Source: Pseudocolwellia agarivorans (lineage in GTDB: Bacteria > Pseudomonadota > Gammaproteobacteria > Enterobacterales > Alteromonadaceae). Taken from it: DNA of 64,000 nucleotides. Both the position numbers and the translations under genes were made by a program. Location of the stretch: assembly GCF_002000085.1 (NCBI RefSeq), contig NZ_MUZU01000010.1, positions 1 through 64,000 on the forward strand, given 5' to 3'. Below the pieces are notes generated by a model. That model did no database searches. It saw only the letters and a program-made list of their open reading frames with translations, and was not told the DNA's origin. Positions 55,828 through 64,000 of the stretch are shown piece after piece (position 1 is the first letter of the stretch; the number at the start of each line of letters is the position of its first letter).

Positions 55828-56622
55828 TCATTGTCCTCGTTGATTTTCTTGCATAGTTACTTTACTAACAAGTTCTATATTTTTCATTGCTTGCTCTAAT
55901 ATTATTTTACTATTGAACTCACCAGTAACAGCATTTCGTAGCTCACTTATTAAATGTTTTTCTATAAAGGTTAAACATAAACTAACTGACCATTTTTCTT
56001 TTTGCATTTTTAATAAGTTATTTTCATCAAAAACCAATTTAAAATGCGAAATAAGTAATTCATCATATCGCCAAGCACCTATATTTTGATGCTTCCCTGA
56101 TAGTATATCTTCATAATAATAATGAATTCTAAAGATAACCTTTCTATATAAATAAAGTAAACCTAAATGCCGATCATCTAGATATGGTGATAAATTTTCA
56201 GAAGTGAGTTGCATGAGATCCTTTTGTTTCTCAAGAGGAAAGTCTGCCTTCATTTGTTCTCTTGCGTGCTCAGTATGGTTTTTACCGTCAGGGCATAAGT
56301 CTGCGAAAGATACGGACAAAGGAGCCAATTTTTTAATTTTTAAGAATTCGTCCCATAAATGTGATACCGCATTACAACGTAATTCACTAAAAATTTTAAC
56401 TGACTCAGAATGTCCAGAAGATGCTGTACTTAGTGCATCCGTAATACTTTTATTAGATTGCCTAATTGACTCCATTTCTTGTGCATATTTGTTCCTATCA
56501 GTTTCTAAAATCCGATTAGCCCAAACTTTACCTAGCCAAGTCGAGAAAACAGCTATAATTAAAGAGCCACCACCAATAGATAATAAAACAGCTTGAGCTA
56601 TTTCAAATACTTCGGTTTTCAA
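55828..56622 (-). CDS. membrane-anchored coiled-coil protein of unknown function
   Basis: I start at TTG 56622 because AGGAGG sits five bases before it (a near-perfect ribosome site), giving 264 residues beginning (M)KTEVFEIAQAVLLS. The upstream in-frame ATG at 56688 has no such site. One N-terminal membrane helix (about 7-30) is followed by a coiled coil (about 35-70, ETDRNKYAQEMESIRQSNKS) and a soluble helical domain. No family was recognised. It lies in an accessory patch between an IS remnant and a nuclease-like gene, which makes a defence role conceivable but unproven. Confidence 0.65.
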   Translation of the reverse strand: MKTEVFEIAQAVLLSIGGGSLIIAVFSTWLGKVWANRILETDRNKYAQEMESIRQSNKSITDALSTASSGHSESVKIFSELRCNAVSHLWDEFLKIKKLAPLSVSFADLCPDGKNHTEHAREQMKADFPLEKQKDLMQLTSENLSPYLDDRHLGLLYLYRKVIFRIHYYYEDILSGKHQNIGAWRYDELLISHFKLVFDENNLLKMQKEKWSVSLCLTFIEKHLISELRNAVTGEFNSKIILEQAMKNIELVSKVTMQENQRGQ

Positions 56623-56727
56623 ATATACCTCCTGAAAGCTAACACCCAAATAAGGGGCTGAAATTGTTGGACGAAAATAGCGAAACACGAGCAGCGGCTA
56701 GCTTTTTTTCTTTTTTTAAACAGATTG

Positions 56728-57711
56728 TTATGCAACGGTTTGCACCGATGTTAGTAGTGATTCCGCTGACTTTAATAATTCAATAGTTTTAAGTATGTCT
56801 ATTCTGCTATCTGATTTAGTAACTCTATAATCTTCTTGATTTATACATACAGTCATGTATTTACCACTTCCAAATCTAGGTGGTTTTATAATGCTTAGAT
56901 TATTAATATCTGATGATTTTTTTTGGATTAAAGAATGCCAGTGTGAGCGGAGCTCTCCTTTATCAGAGTCATCACTCACTCTAATTTTAAAACAGAGTTT
57001 ATTTTCTTCTAATTGAAGGTATTGCTCACATTCATCATCACCGTCCCAATGCCACCAAAACCCCAAAAAACCACCTCTAGGATTTGCAACATAATCCCAA
57101 TCACCTGCTTTTAATTCCTCTTGTAAACAAAGGTAGAATCCAATCCAACTATACCAGGTCCAATCTTCGATAGGGAGGTACATAAAACTATCAACTTGCT
57201 CAGTTATTTGTAACAAATGGTCCCTATAATCAATTAATATTTGATTCGTACCACCGTACATTTCTAAAATAGATATCATTTCATTACGGAGAAAAGGCTT
57301 ATACCCATTCTCTAAAACTTTAGAGTAACAGCTTTGGTCTTGAGTTTTATAATAAATAGGAAGTATATTTTCGGGGGCGTAATTTCTATTTAAAATTTCA
57401 TCAAGATATTTTTTTAACTGCCCTGAATGATGCTTGGTACCCGTTTTATCTTCGATAATAATTGCGAACTTATTATTAATTACACATAAAACATCTATAT
57501 TTTGATCTTGTTTAGTTATTTCTACACTAAAAATGTCAGCCATATCTAATGAGTGCTTTTCAAAAATAATTGATATAAATTCTTTAGCGCAATTATGAAG
57601 GCTTAAATCTTTTGATGCATGCTCTTCCTTAGCCCAAGATAAAAACCAACAAATAAAAGCATCTTGAGATAATTCACTTGTAGCGAATGAGAATATATTC
57701 GGCGAACTCAT
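56728..57711 (-). CDS. PD-(D/E)XK nuclease-superfamily protein
   Basis: The 327-residue protein shows an N-terminal PD-(D/E)XK-like core. SQDAFICWFLSWA lies early, then DIFSVEITKQDQNIDVLCV carries the Asp and FAIIIEDKTGTKHHSGQLKKY the E-x-K, spaced as in Holliday-junction-resolvase-like folds (about residues 65-110). The rest resembles uncharacterised proteins annotated PD-(D/E)XK nuclease family. I start at ATG 57711, preceded by AAGGAAAG, rather than at 57747. DNA cleavage is inferred from the motif only. Neighbours are a broken DUF4145 gene and an unknown membrane protein. Confidence 0.75.
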   Translation of the reverse strand: MSSPNIFSFATSELSQDAFICWFLSWAKEEHASKDLSLHNCAKEFISIIFEKHSLDMADIFSVEITKQDQNIDVLCVINNKFAIIIEDKTGTKHHSGQLKKYLDEILNRNYAPENILPIYYKTQDQSCYSKVLENGYKPFLRNEMISILEMYGGTNQILIDYRDHLLQITEQVDSFMYLPIEDWTWYSWIGFYLCLQEELKAGDWDYVANPRGGFLGFWWHWDGDDECEQYLQLEENKLCFKIRVSDDSDKGELRSHWHSLIQKKSSDINNLSIIKPPRFGSGKYMTVCINQEDYRVTKSDSRIDILKTIELLKSAESLLTSVQTVA

Positions 57712-57848
57712 AACTTTCCTTGCTCGATTCAAATCCAATTGCACCACTTGGCTTAATTAATAGAACCATTCTGATGGTTTGTAGTATCCTAGTTTCGACC
57801 AAAAAAAGCCAACTGTAATTTGTCTGACTTGAAACCCTTATTAAGCTT

Positions 57849-58591
57849 CTATACACCAAACTCCGCTTCAACTTTTGTTGGAATAATATAAACATCGTTT
57901 AACACATGCTCTACAACATCCATTGCCAAACCTAGCTGCTTTTCACTATGAGGTTTTACTTCGTGAGTCGCATCATTGCCTAGAGTTCGTATTTTATGAA
58001 GTATTGATGAGCCAGCAGGAGTTAGTATTTGTTTAACTACTAAATCTTCAATTTTTTTGTATAAATCCCTACCTTCAGCATTCTTTTCTTTGCAAATAGT
58101 CTCTATTAATGCCGAAGCCCGATGCCAGCTAAAACAGGTGAATTGTTATTTAATGCACCAATAGTTTCTTTGTATATGCCACGAACTGTAACCGGTAAAT
58201 AGTGTTCTTCATTTTGTAGAGTTTTACGACCTTCTATACGTGATGGGTATAATAGCTCCAACTCAGCATATTCATATTCAGTGTCAGATATTGGGTAGTA
58301 ATCCTCTGAGTTAGAACTTACATTTCTAAATGATTTACTTTTACACCCTCCACACTCAACGATTTGGTAGTCATCACACCATTGGAGTGACCAGTCACCC
58401 TTTGTTTCTTCACCTCGAACATCCACCGAGACTAGTACTTTATGAGTTGTTTTTCCTGAACACTTTATGCACGGAAGCTCTAGCTCTACATTTTGTGACT
58501 TATTGAGTTCTACATTTTTTGTTGATGCCACTGCATCCTCCTTGAAGCCTAAAAGCTTATTATGGAGACTTTTCAGTAATGTGAGCCCCAC
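57849..58591 (-). pseudogene. DUF4145-domain protein, frameshifted
   Basis: The first frame gives 161 residues with a zinc-finger-like pair (CIKC ... CGGC) and ends NSPVLAGIGLRH-stop at 58106. Moving to the next frame at about 58115 restores a continuous product: LRALIETICKEKNAEGRDLY and later SSILHKIRTLGNDATHE and MDVVEHVLNDVYIIP, stopping at 57849. That is the typical DUF4145 C-terminus. One missing base (a G in the cttcgg-cattaa run) explains it. The corrected protein would have about 247 residues. It may be a true inactivation, a sequencing error or a programmed shift. DUF4145 proteins often occur with restriction or other defence genes. Confidence 0.8.
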
Positions 58592-58696
58592 AATGTTTAT
58601 TTAATTAATATCCCATATTTTCATAGGTTTAGGAATCATAAAATTTTAATTATCACTACAGCTTGGATATTACTGAAAAGTCTCAGTAATATCCAA
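58565..58696. repeat. inverted repeats upstream of the DUF4145 gene
   Basis: A perfect 14-bp inverted repeat TTGGATATTACTGA (58663-58676)/TCAGTAATATCCAA (58683-58696) has a 6-nt loop. The 16-mer attactgaaaagtctc (58669-58684) also appears inverted at 58565-58580, inside the first codons of the DUF4145 gene. A related stretch ttctcagtaacattc lies near 58775-58789. The rest of 58592-59116 has no gene. Confidence 0.7.
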
Positions 58697-59067
58697 AGTT
58701 AAACATGAAAAAATAACGATCAATATTAATTGGTTAAGTTTATATTTGAGTTTTTTTGGTTTATCACTAAAACTTCTCAGTAACATTCATTATAAAATAC
58801 ATTGTGAAAAACCTACTTATAAACTCGGAATGTTAACGGCAGGCTTGTTGGCAAAGCCGCCTATATAACCAATAATTTATGGCATCACTAAATAAAATTG
58901 ACTGGTTAAGCTAGATGTAATTTATTGTATTTTCTTATAGTTTTGGATTCATAACTGAGTTTAAGTAATGTTGGCTAGGAGCGAATATAAACGATAATAC
59001 TAATGTACTTGCATACGGATATATTCCTCAGGTTCATTCAACTATCGATTAAAATATTAGCCATTAA

Positions 59068-59098
59068 AAAAGCCGTTTTCATTATGAAAACGGCTTTT
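59068..59098 (-). terminator. terminator after proS
   Basis: AAAAGCCGTTTTC and GAAAACGGCTTTT form a perfect 13-bp stem with a 5-nt loop, 19 bp beyond the proS stop. Confidence 0.88.
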
Positions 59099-59116
59099 AG
59101 TTTGTGCTATTTTAGC

Positions 59117-60826
59117 TTACGCAAATAAAGACATAACATCGTCAATTTTGATCATGGTTTTTTCGCCAGTGATTCTGTTTTTAACTTCAAGTTCTTGGTT
59201 GTCTAAGTTACGTTCACCAATAACTAGTAGTAACGGTGTGCCAATTAATTCATGGTCGGCAAACATTACGCCCGGTCTTTCTTTTCTGTCATCAAAAATT
59301 ACTTCAATGCCAGCTTGTTGTAATTTTTCGTATAGTGCTTCTGCGGTTTCTTTAACACGTGCTGATTTAGCCATGTTCATTGGAACAATCGCTACTTGGT
59401 ATGGTGCGATAGCCGTTGGCCATTTAATACCGTATTTGTCGTGGTTTTGTTCAATAGCAGCAGCAACAATACGTGAAACACCAATACCGTAACAACCCAT
59501 GGTAAGTATTTGGTTTTTACCTTCTTCAGTGAGTACGCCACAGTTCATTGCTTGTGCGTATTTTTGACCTAATTGGAAGATATGACCTACTTCAATACCA
59601 CGTTTAATTACGATGTTACCTTGGCCACATGGGCTTGGGTCACCTTCAACTACGTTACGAATGTCTTCTACTGTGTATTCAGTACAGTCGCGATCCCAGT
59701 TAGCACCCGTAAAGTGAACATCGTTTTTGTTAGCACCACAAACAAAGTCTGCTAAGTGGGCTGCACTACGGTCAACAATTACAGGTATATTTAAGCCTAC
59801 AGGGCCAATAGAACCGGCATTACAACCCGCTGCGGCTTCTATTTGTTCGTCTGAAGCAAAAGTCAGTGGTGAGGCAACTAAAGGTAAATGCTCTGCTTTA
59901 ATTTCGTTTAACTGATGGTCGCCACGTAATACAAGGGCGATAACTGGGGTTGCTTGGCCTTTAACTTCTTCACCTAAAACAAGTAACGTTTTAGCGGTAG
60001 TTTTTACGTCAACTTTTAAAAAGTCAGCAAGGTCTTCAATTGATTTAACATTAGGTGTAGAAACTTCAGTTAAGTCTTGTGTCGCTGCTGGACGATCGCC
60101 TGTTGGTGCTAATGCTTCGGCTTTTTCTATGTTTGCTGCAAAGTCGCTAACATCACTAAATGCGATATCGTCTTCGCCTGAATCAGCTAATACATGAAAC
60201 TCATGTGAAGCTTCACCGCCGATTGAACCTGTGTCAGCAATTACTGGGCGGTAATCTAAACCTAAACGATCGAATATTCTGCAATAAGCATCAAACATTA
60301 CTTTATAGGTTTTTTCTAAACATTCGTTAGTTAAATGAAAAGAGTATGCGTCTTTCATTAAAAATTCACGACCACGCATAATACCAAAGCGAGGGCGAAT
60401 TTCGTCGCGGAATTTTGATTGCACTTGGTACACGTTTAAAGGTAACTGTTTGTAGCTACTAATTTCGTTAGCAACTAACTTAGTAATAACTTCTTCATGT
60501 GTTGGGCCTAAAACAAATGGGCGATTATGACGATCGTTTAAACGTAATAATTCAGGGCCGTAGTCGTCCCAACGACCAGACTCTTCCCATAAATCGGCAG
60601 GTTGAACCATTGGCATTAATACTTCTAAAGCGCCTGCTCGTTCCATTTCTTCACGTACTATGTTTTCCACTTTTCTTAAAACTTTTAAGCCCGTGGGTAA
60701 CCAAGTATATAAACCTGACGCTAAATTACGTACTAAACCTGCACGTAACATTAATTGATGACTGATAACTTCAGCGTTGGCTGGGGTTTCTTTCAGTGTT
60801 GAAAGTAAATATTGGCTAGTACGCAT
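59117..60826 (-). CDS. proS: prolyl-tRNA synthetase
   Basis: The 569-residue class II aminoacyl-tRNA synthetase is of the bacterial type. Motif 1 is in [20 protein letters not shown], motif 2 in [26 protein letters not shown] (residues split at 140-165), and an editing insertion domain (INS, about 225-400) separates motifs 2 and 3. The C-terminal anticodon-binding domain follows (about 475-569). Length matches E. coli ProS (572). It charges tRNA-Pro and edits Ala-tRNA-Pro through INS. It is a single-gene unit on the minus strand with a strong terminator. Confidence 0.97.
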   Translation of the reverse strand: MRTSQYLLSTLKETPANAEVISHQLMLRAGLVRNLASGLYTWLPTGLKVLRKVENIVREEMERAGALEVLMPMVQPADLWEESGRWDDYGPELLRLNDRHNRPFVLGPTHEEVITKLVANEISSYKQLPLNVYQVQSKFRDEIRPRFGIMRGREFLMKDAYSFHLTNECLEKTYKVMFDAYCRIFDRLGLDYRPVIADTGSIGGEASHEFHVLADSGEDDIAFSDVSDFAANIEKAEALAPTGDRPAATQDLTEVSTPNVKSIEDLADFLKVDVKTTAKTLLVLGEEVKGQATPVIALVLRGDHQLNEIKAEHLPLVASPLTFASDEQIEAAAGCNAGSIGPVGLNIPVIVDRSAAHLADFVCGANKNDVHFTGANWDRDCTEYTVEDIRNVVEGDPSPCGQGNIVIKRGIEVGHIFQLGQKYAQAMNCGVLTEEGKNQILTMGCYGIGVSRIVAAAIEQNHDKYGIKWPTAIAPYQVAIVPMNMAKSARVKETAEALYEKLQQAGIEVIFDDRKERPGVMFADHELIGTPLLLVIGERNLDNQELEVKNRITGEKTMIKIDDVMSLFA

Positions 60827-61019
60827 TGAGAAAATTTTCCGTTAAATAGACGTGTTAATTTCGTAATGCGGTATTCTAACAGGGCACTTTGGTTGGCAAA
60901 AGCGATAAATAAACATTATTGATGTTTTTCCTCAATAATGCTGTTTTACAGGGTTATATTGTTGAATATATTGAGGTACATTGTTTAAAAAAATTAAAGG
61001 GTTAACTTAAGGAATAGCG

Positions 61020-61502
61020 ATGACTGTAGAAGTAATAAAAGCCGATTACCACAATGAACAACACGCGAAAGATGTTTTACTCTTATTAAATGCATATGCG
61101 ATGGATCCTATGGGCGGCGGTGAACCGCTTTGTGAGTATACACAACAACATTTAATTGAAAATTTAAAACAACAAAATAATGTGTTTTCGGTGTTGGTTT
61201 ATGTTGATGATAAACCTGCCGCTATTGCTAATTGTGTTGTGGGCTTTTCTACCTTTAATGCGAAACCTTTAGTTAACTTTCATGATGTAGCGGTATTAAA
61301 AGCGTATAGAAGACAGGGCTTAACGCAGCTGATGTTTAATAAGGTTGAACAAATAGCAAAAGAAATGGGCTGCTGTAAGTTAACGCTTGAAGTATTAGAA
61401 GGAAATACGGTTGCCAAGTCTGCTTACGCTAAACAAGGTTTTGCAGGTTACGAGTTAGATCCTAAAATGGGTCAAGCCGTTTTTTGGCAAAAGAAGTTAT
61501 AA
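61020..61502 (+). CDS. GNAT-family N-acetyltransferase
   Basis: The 160-residue protein has the GNAT acetyl-CoA fold. Motif A is VLKAYRRQGLTQLMFNKVEQIA at about residues 98-119, with the pyrophosphate-binding R/Q-x-x-G-x segment RRQGL. Motif B is CCKLTLEVLEGNTVAKSAYAKQGFAGYEL. The acceptor (small amine, peptide or antibiotic) cannot be read from sequence. It is transcribed away from proS and has AAGGAATAGCG just before the ATG. A MITE-like element follows. Confidence 0.85.
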   Translation: MTVEVIKADYHNEQHAKDVLLLLNAYAMDPMGGGEPLCEYTQQHLIENLKQQNNVFSVLVYVDDKPAAIANCVVGFSTFNAKPLVNFHDVAVLKAYRRQGLTQLMFNKVEQIAKEMGCCKLTLEVLEGNTVAKSAYAKQGFAGYELDPKMGQAVFWQKKL

Positions 61503-61511
61503 CTTACTTAA

Positions 61512-61744
61512 CTAACCTCAGCTCGGGATAAGCAAAGTTACTCAACAAGCTATTTTTATGCCTAACTTCGTTGAATTTATTACTAATAGCTAGCTATTAG
61601 ATAGAAAAATTCGCCTTGTTATACACAAAAATATCAATGTTGAGAGACTAATATAACTTAGGAAAACAACGATGCAGGTTAAGGTTTTGATAAATAATAA
61701 TTTTAATTCATTATCTAACATTCATTAACCCGAGTTGAGGTTAA
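61512..61744. mobile_element. MITE-like element with terminal inverted repeats
   Basis: CTAACCTCAGCTCGGGATAA (61512-61531) and TTAACCCGAGTTGAGGTTAA (61725-61744) are inverted repeats matching at 17 of 20 positions, enclosing 193 bp with no ORF. The size and ends suit a miniature inverted-repeat element. No other full copy was seen in this window; flanking target-site duplications are not obvious. Confidence 0.55.
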
Positions 61745-61754
61745 CTAGAATAAG

Positions 61755-61802
61755 GCTTTAATATTAACGCTAATAATTAATCGTTAGAATTAATATTAAA
61801 GC
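61755..61802. repeat. AT-rich inverted repeat beside the MITE-like element
   Basis: GCTTTAATATTAA (61755-61767) is complementary to TTAATATTAAAGC (61790-61802), extended by CTAA/TTAG inside. It may be part of the same mobile element or a terminator. Confidence 0.5.
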
Positions 61803-61923
61803 TCAACTAGTTGGTAGAAGAGCTTATTACCATCGTATTTTTTTGAAATCTTCCCATTTTCAAAATTTAATTTTTTAGTATTCCCATAAAATATCTCCTT
61901 ACTACATCAGTTAGAGGTAATTT

Positions 61924-63033
61924 ATGAATCCAATTTCCACCCATTTATTCGAAAAACTCTCTCATTGTTTATGTCCACCAGGTAATGGTGTGTTCACCGT
62001 TAATACTGCGAAAGAGCGTAAAGAACAGCTTCATCAACGTATTTTTGGTACAACAATCAATATAGATAAACATTGGCTCAATGCTTTACCTTTACTTCCA
62101 AACGCTTCAAACGCTGTTATTTTAGGTATTGCATCAGACTGTGGTGGCGGTATTTTAAGAGGAGCTAATTGGGGACCGTTGTTTTTACGTTCATTTTTAT
62201 TAGAGCAACACCCAGAACTAAATAGTTATGATTTAGGTGATATTAGAGTTATACCGCATTTGCTGCATGATAAGTATTTAAATGAAGCGACTATTTCAAA
62301 TTGTCGAAAAGCACTTTATGGCAGTAGTGATAAATTATATCCCGTGTCGCCATTAAGTATTACAGAAGATGTGTTGCATGACTTTTATAGTGAGTTTCCA
62401 AAAAAAGGTGTTTTTGGCATAGGTGGTGATCATTCAGTAAGTTATCCTTTAGTTAAAGCTTATTTACAGGGTAAGAAAAAACAAGGAATAAAAGCCGCAG
62501 TTATTCATTTTGATGCGCATACCGACTTGCTTACTGAGCGTTTAGGTATCGACTTATGTTTTGGGTCGTGGTGTACACATATATTAGATGACTTACCAAG
62601 CCCTGATTGTTTAATTCAAATAGGCATTCGTTCTAGTGGTAAGCCTAAATCACATTGGGAAAATACTTTTGGTGTGAAACAGCATTGGGCGGCGGAAGTT
62701 AGAGCGCTTGGCGTTAACCCTATTGTTGAAAATATTATTAAACAGCTTACAGAGCAGAATATAGAAGAGCTATATGTGAGTTTTGACATAGATGCTATTG
62801 ATGCTGAGTTTGCTTCAGCAACAGGAACACCTGAGCCTGATGGGCTTTACCCAAATGAAGCTTTACAAATAATAACTGCATTGGGTGAACGCTTTAATAT
62901 TACCGGAGCAGATATGATGGAAATAGCGCCATTTACCAATAGCACTAGCCATAATGAAAACGCTAGAGAGATAACACTTTCAGTAGCAACAAAAATATCG
63001 GCATTGCTGATCAATTTTATGTCGAAAAACTAG
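61924..63033 (+). CDS. arginase/agmatinase-family ureohydrolase
   Basis: The 369-residue enzyme carries the binuclear-manganese motifs of the ureohydrolase family: GIGGDHSVSYP, the FDAHTD loop (HFDAHTDLL) and SFDIDAIDAEFASATGTPEPDG. It hydrolyses a guanidino compound to urea; arginase, agmatinase, guanidinobutyrase and formimidoylglutamase cannot be told apart with confidence by eye. The N-terminal 60 residues extend beyond the usual core. The gene ends 4 bp inside the convergent Lrp/AsnC gene. TTAGAGGTAATTT provides the ribosome site. Confidence 0.85.
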   Translation: MNPISTHLFEKLSHCLCPPGNGVFTVNTAKERKEQLHQRIFGTTINIDKHWLNALPLLPNASNAVILGIASDCGGGILRGANWGPLFLRSFLLEQHPELNSYDLGDIRVIPHLLHDKYLNEATISNCRKALYGSSDKLYPVSPLSITEDVLHDFYSEFPKKGVFGIGGDHSVSYPLVKAYLQGKKKQGIKAAVIHFDAHTDLLTERLGIDLCFGSWCTHILDDLPSPDCLIQIGIRSSGKPKSHWENTFGVKQHWAAEVRALGVNPIVENIIKQLTEQNIEELYVSFDIDAIDAEFASATGTPEPDGLYPNEALQIITALGERFNITGADMMEIAPFTNSTSHNENAREITLSVATKISALLINFMSKN

Positions 63034-63545
63034 CTTTCTTCAAAAGAAGAGTCGTCTAACCATTTTAATTGAGCTAAAGGGTAACCTAAAAACCATTTAG
63101 CTCGATCTAAGACTATTCTAGTGTTAATGCGTTTTATTGATAAGGTTTCATCGTCGCTTAATTTATTACAAAAGTCGTTAAGCTTATTAATATTAGAAAA
63201 ACAGCTTAATGAAATATAATCTACGTCACCACTTAATTGTAAGCAATCCATAATTTCAGGTATGTCTTGTAACGCATTGGCGAATTTTCTTCGGGTAGGA
63301 GCGCTGTTATCGTTTAAGGTAAATTCGATATAAGAAAATACGTGTTCGCAAAGTTGGTCTAGGTTTACGTCAGCATGAAAAGACCTAAAATAGCCAGCTT
63401 CTTTTAAAGATTTAACCCTTTGAAAACAAGCGCTTGGTGATAGGTTTACTTTTTCAGCCAATTCAATATTTGTTAAATCAGCTTGTAAGTGTAAACAAGC
63501 GAGTATTTTTCTATTATAACTGTCTATTTTAATCACTTTTTTCAT
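63030..63545 (-). CDS. Lrp/AsnC-family transcriptional regulator
   Basis: The 171-residue protein has an N-terminal winged HTH (NIELAEKVNLSPSACFQRVKSL, about residues 24-45) and a C-terminal RAM/AsnC ligand domain (about 70-155). The order and length are normal for the family. Its 3' end overlaps the ureohydrolase 3' end by 4 bp in convergent orientation, which suggests that it may control arginine-related catabolism, although autoregulation or a distant target is equally possible. The DNA upstream (63546-63777) is AT-rich and shared with the next TonB receptor. Confidence 0.9.
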   Translation of the reverse strand: MKKVIKIDSYNRKILACLHLQADLTNIELAEKVNLSPSACFQRVKSLKEAGYFRSFHADVNLDQLCEHVFSYIEFTLNDNSAPTRRKFANALQDIPEIMDCLQLSGDVDYISLSCFSNINKLNDFCNKLSDDETLSIKRINTRIVLDRAKWFLGYPLAQLKWLDDSSFEES

Positions 63546-63777
63546 GTATTAAGTGCTCTCATTGTTTAATGCTCTAATCATATTAACTTATTATCTCTTT
63601 ATGTAACCTAAAGATTTATTGTTGATAATAGCTAAATCAAAATAAATGTAGTCTCAGAATATACTATTACAAAATAATATTTTTTTATAAACACTCATAA
63701 TTAATTTAACCCTAGAGTTTAAGTGGCTATTAACACTTAATTACCTAATAATAAATACAAAGCATTAAGGCTTCACT

Positions 63778-64000
63778 ATGAGTAAATCTAAAACGATAAG
63801 TAAAGTATTTTGTAAATCACTTGTTTCATGTGCAATTAGTTTATCATTATTTTCATCGGTTCAAGCGGTTGAAGATGAAGCAATAAAGGAAAAAGAAGCT
63901 TCAATTGAGAAAATAACTATTTCTGCCCGTGGCCGTATTGAAACTATTCAGAATGTTCCTGATTCTGTAACAGCATTTACTTCAGACATGATTGAAGGTT
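63778..64000 (+). CDS. TonB-dependent receptor, N-terminal part (cut by window end)
   Basis: The frame from ATG 63778 to the window end encodes a signal peptide (MSKSKTISKVFCKSLVSCAI, cleavage after VQA), an acidic linker, a TonB-box-like segment EKITISARGR and the start of a plug domain (ETIQNVPDSVTAFTSDMIEG). The plug start is the SusC-unlike, proteobacterial TonB receptor type with siderophore or sugar ligands. The stop and the barrel lie outside the window, so length and specificity are unknown. Confidence 0.85.
   Translation, partial: MSKSKTISKVFCKSLVSCAISLSLFSSVQAVEDEAIKEKEASIEKITISARGRIETIQNVPDSVTAFTSDMIEG

Noticed and set aside
57712-57760. tRNA 3'-end-like sequence (GATTCAAATCCAATTGCACCA)
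   Set aside because: It resembles a T-loop plus CCA end, but the T-stem does not pair and no cloverleaf is found upstream. It also overlaps the leader of the nuclease-like gene, so it is not a tRNA and only weakly suggests an att remnant.
57674-57895. 73-residue minus-strand reading frame
   Set aside because: It overlaps the nuclease-like gene and the intergenic gap, has no ribosome site and no protein-like composition; the frame-corrected DUF4145 tail explains part of the region.
1-64000. CRISPR array, prophage, rRNA or complete tRNA
   Set aside because: No regularly spaced direct repeats, phage structural genes, rRNA stretches or convincing cloverleaf were found when reading both strands.

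Overview
The window looks like a chromosomal segment from a low-GC marine gammaproteobacterium, most likely Alteromonadales and probably Colwelliaceae (Colwellia/Thalassotalea type). The basis is the AT-rich sequence, the core order gyrA-serC-aroA-cmk-rpsA-ihfB-lapA-lapB-pyrF, the nrdA-nrdB-yfaE cluster, and an accessory block of TonB-dependent receptors, Na+ symporters and galactosidases of the kind found in algal polysaccharide degraders. The genus is inferred, not proven.

Layout. 1-5172: a YchJ/SEC-C protein, a SulA-like cell-division inhibitor under a near-perfect LexA box, a ZIP metal transporter, a 38-residue lysine-rich protein, and a three-gene partner-switching module (STAS anti-anti-sigma; REC-PP2C-HATPase; Hpt). 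5205-9057: class Ia ribonucleotide reductase with its ferredoxin, preceded by two NrdR-like boxes. 9444-21733: gph-ubiG on the minus strand, then the core genes gyrA to pyrF on the plus strand. 22007-29237: an MDR oxidoreductase, a YeiH exporter, a 7TM-GGDEF-EAL protein, a lipoprotein esterase and a Gfo/Idh/MocA oxidoreductase.

29512-52505 is the most interesting stretch. It holds glycerol catabolism (glpD, glpR, glpK), two large TonB-dependent receptors, a flavin-dependent halogenase-like protein, a SapC-family protein, an SSS symporter, a secreted GH16 enzyme with an ExDxxE active site, a GPH/MelB-type symporter, and a divergent cytoplasmic pair: GH42 beta-galactosidase and GH36 alpha-galactosidase. 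The intergenic region of that pair carries a sequence fitting the known GlpR operator pattern at 19 of 20 positions, as does the glpR-glpK intergenic region. My main hypothesis is that GlpR ties the galactosidases to glycerol catabolism, so that the locus handles galactosyl-glycerols (floridoside or isofloridoside of red algae, or galactolipid head groups) together with red-algal galactan.

52646-58696: a secreted protein of unknown function, a PilZ protein, an LRR-kinase fusion, then a small accessory patch with an IS3 orfA remnant, a membrane-anchored coiled-coil protein, a PD-(D/E)XK nuclease-like protein, and a DUF4145 gene broken by one frameshift, next to prominent inverted repeats. 59117-64000: proS, a GNAT acetyltransferase, a MITE-like element, an arginase-family ureohydrolase converging on an Lrp/AsnC regulator, and the start of a third TonB-dependent receptor cut by the window end.

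No rRNA or tRNA genes, CRISPR array, complete insertion sequence or prophage was seen. All functional calls rest on reading motifs and translated sequence; no database search was run.
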